NCBI GenBank assembly: GCA_009787485.1
Contig: WQWP01000109.1
Coordinates: 1-7,151, forward strand
Direction: 5' to 3'
From: Lentimicrobiaceae bacterium
GTDB lineage: Bacteria; Bacteroidota; Bacteroidia; Bacteroidales; WCHB1-69
Length of the DNA stretch: 7,151 bases
Positions 5,629 to 7,151 of the stretch are shown piece after piece (positions within the stretch are counted from its first letter, which is position 1; every line of letters starts with the position of its first letter). The position numbers and the translations under genes were made by a program. The notes under the pieces were generated by a model. That model had not been told where the DNA came from and did not search any database. It worked only from the letters and a program-made list of their open reading frames with translations.

Positions 5629-6942
5629 ATGACAAATTCACAACCCACCTTAGCCCTTGTTACGGCTGTAAACGCTACTCGGTACTTGCCGGCAACACTT
5701 CACAAATACCCTTCGGGGTGGTTAATAGACTACTATGTCGAAGACCCGCAAACACAAAAACTACAGCGTAAAAAAATCAAAGTAACACGCATTATGTCGC
5801 GCTACACTTTAAAAAATGATGGACTGCGGCACGTAAATTCAATTGTAGCAGCGCTGAATATCCGGCTTGCTTCGGGGTGGAATCCGTTGCTATATACAAG
5901 TGATAATACAGAGCCTATTCCTGTATTTGAGCCTGTAAATGTCTCAAAAACGATTCCGGTTGCTACACTATTAGCTGAACAAGCTAATCAAGGCGAATGT
6001 ATTGTGTTAAGTCCCAAAGTAGAAAAACAACCTACAGTAGAAGAATTGCGTATGCAAACACCATTTTCTGAAGTATCCAAAAAATACTTGGAAGAAACAC
6101 TAAAGGAGAAACGCCCGGATACCATTCGTTCTTATTCTTCTTTCATCAGCATTTTAAGTAATTGGCTGAAAACAAGGGATAAAGATGTGAAGTGTATAGA
6201 TTTAAAAGGCTGTATTATTACGGATTTTATGGATTATGTTTATAGCGAAAGGAAAGTATCCGGCACTACATATAATAATTATGTAAAGATGGGGCGGGCA
6301 ATTTTTACTTGGATGGTAGATAAGTATTATATTCCTAAAAATGAGTTTACCAACGTTAAACTCAAGAAAAAAGAGCAAAAATCACGTATTGTGATTGATG
6401 CCCAAACGCGAGATGAAATCAAAAAATATCTTGACCAAAACAATCCAAACTATCTAATTATTTGTAAGCTTGTATATAACACACTATTACGACCAAAAGA
6501 AATTAGGATGTTAAAGATTGATGATATTTCATTAGAAGAAAAAACGATACGTGTAAGAAGTGAAGTGGCAAAAAATGAAAAAGAACGGCTTGTTCCGCTT
6601 ACTCCGGAACTTGTTGATGATTTTATGCGGCTTGGTGTGGATAGGGCTATGACAGATCATTATTTATTCAGCGAAAAGCTGCGTCCCGGAAAGAATAAAA
6701 TATCGGATGCGTACATGAGAAAGTATTGGGATAAAATGAGAAAGCGGCTTAACCTGTCTGAAAATATGGTACTTTATTCTTTGAGAGATTCGGGAATGAC
6801 TGATATGATAAAAGGCGGAATAGACCCATTAAGCGTAAAACAACTTGCCGACCACCATTCACTTGAAATGACCGCAATTTATACTAATCATGTTGATCCT
6901 AACTTGCAAAAAATTGTCTATGAGCATTCGCCGACTTTTTAA
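5629..6942 (+). CDS. Tyrosine recombinase / phage-type integrase
   Basis: Site-specific recombinase that would insert and excise a mobile element by strand exchange through a covalent 3'-phosphotyrosine. It has 437 residues. Residues about 15-90 form an N-terminal region with ATLHKYPSGWLIDYYVEDP then a basic strand, of the sort found in Bacteroidota integrases and probably arm-site binding. A poorly conserved linker spans about 93-140. The SAM-like core-binding domain is about 144-245. The catalytic domain is about 253-425: Arg288 in TLLRPKEIRML, Lys315 in SEVAKNEKERLVPLT, Tyr383-x-x-Arg386 in LYSLRDSGM (first box-II residue is Tyr instead of His), His409 in LADHHSLEMT, and nucleophile Tyr418 in AIYTNH. 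All essential residues appear present, so it is probably active. The start follows an A9 run. It is beside tRNA-Leu, reading away from it. Confidence 0.93.
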   Translation: MTNSQPTLALVTAVNATRYLPATLHKYPSGWLIDYYVEDPQTQKLQRKKIKVTRIMSRYTLKNDGLRHVNSIVAALNIRLASGWNPLLYTSDNTEPIPVFEPVNVSKTIPVATLLAEQANQGECIVLSPKVEKQPTVEELRMQTPFSEVSKKYLEETLKEKRPDTIRSYSSFISILSNWLKTRDKDVKCIDLKGCIITDFMDYVYSERKVSGTTYNNYVKMGRAIFTWMVDKYYIPKNEFTNVKLKKKEQKSRIVIDAQTRDEIKKYLDQNNPNYLIICKLVYNTLLRPKEIRMLKIDDISLEEKTIRVRSEVAKNEKERLVPLTPELVDDFMRLGVDRAMTDHYLFSEKLRPGKNKISDAYMRKYWDKMRKRLNLSENMVLYSLRDSGMTDMIKGGIDPLSVKQLADHHSLEMTAIYTNHVDPNLQKIVYEHSPTF

Positions 6943-6944
6943 AC

Positions 6945-7151
6945 TCACAACTCCACCTTCTCTTTCGCAAAATGAATTTCCGCAATAATATTCCGACTTC
7001 CTTCCGTAAACTGAAAATTCATTTTGACAGGCATGAGTTTTACAGAATCTATGATAACAAACCGCTTTTGATTGCTAATGGGCACGTCCTGCGGTTTGAG
7101 CAATTGCAGCACCTCCATGAAGATGGTGGCAGGTAGTAAAAAGTAATGGCA
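6945..7151 (-). CDS. C-terminal part of an unrecognised protein, runs off window
   Basis: A - strand frame open from the window edge to a TGA at 6945-6947, giving the last 68 residues. The order is CHYFLLPATIFMEVLQLLKP, then QDVPISNQKRFVIIDSVKLM, PVKMNFQFTEGSRNIIAEIH, and FAKEKVEL at the end. Alternating hydrophobic residues in the second half suggest beta strands, and no membrane segment is evident. The pattern LLPATIFMEVLQ followed by a strand with DSVKLMPVK is faintly like the hot-dog fold of dehydratases, but that is a weak guess. Only two bases separate its stop from the integrase stop, so the two genes converge tail to tail. Whether it is element cargo or chromosomal cannot be told here. 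Confidence 0.6.
   Translation of the reverse strand, partial: CHYFLLPATIFMEVLQLLKPQDVPISNQKRFVIIDSVKLMPVKMNFQFTEGSRNIIAEIHFAKEKVEL

Overview
The window looks like a piece of a Bacteroidota chromosome, probably Bacteroidales or a relative. The evidence is the sequence of ribosomal proteins L2 and S19, a Bacteroidetes-type short AMP nucleosidase, A-rich leaders without Shine-Dalgarno motifs, promoter-like TAnnTT(T/C)G boxes of the kind known in this phylum, and tRNA genes with no encoded CCA. Assignments come from reading the proteins by eye; no database search was possible.

Left part (1-1170, + strand): the tail of the S10 ribosomal protein operon, with rplB (L2, missing a few N-terminal codons at the window edge) and rpsS (S19). 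The usual next genes (rplV, rpsC, rplP...) are absent. rpsS is followed by a strong intrinsic terminator, so the operon ends or has been split here. A gene-poor spacer of about 330 bases follows.

Middle part (1500-4422, - strand): amn (AMP nucleosidase) lies downstream of a large secreted zinc metallopeptidase with an HEFGH motif. A perfect hairpin lies between them. The peptidase has its own likely promoter, divergent from a tRNA-Pro(GGG) gene.

Right-middle part (4552-5493): tRNA-Pro, a convergent DUF2461-family gene on the - strand, and tRNA-Leu(UAG). The two tRNA genes share an almost identical upstream block (A-run, TATATTTT, then GCCGCC), and a similar box lies in front of the peptidase.

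Right part (5494-7151): a tyrosine recombinase starts 136 bases after tRNA-Leu, behind a leader packed with short direct and inverted repeats. This is the typical arrangement of an element integrated at a tRNA gene, although only one end is visible. Two bases after the integrase stop, the C-terminal end of an unrecognised - strand gene runs off the window.

Most of the window is ordinary housekeeping sequence. The points worth a second look are the truncated S10 operon, the repeat-rich integrase leader beside tRNA-Leu, and the shared tRNA/peptidase promoter block. I see no clear novel multi-gene system.
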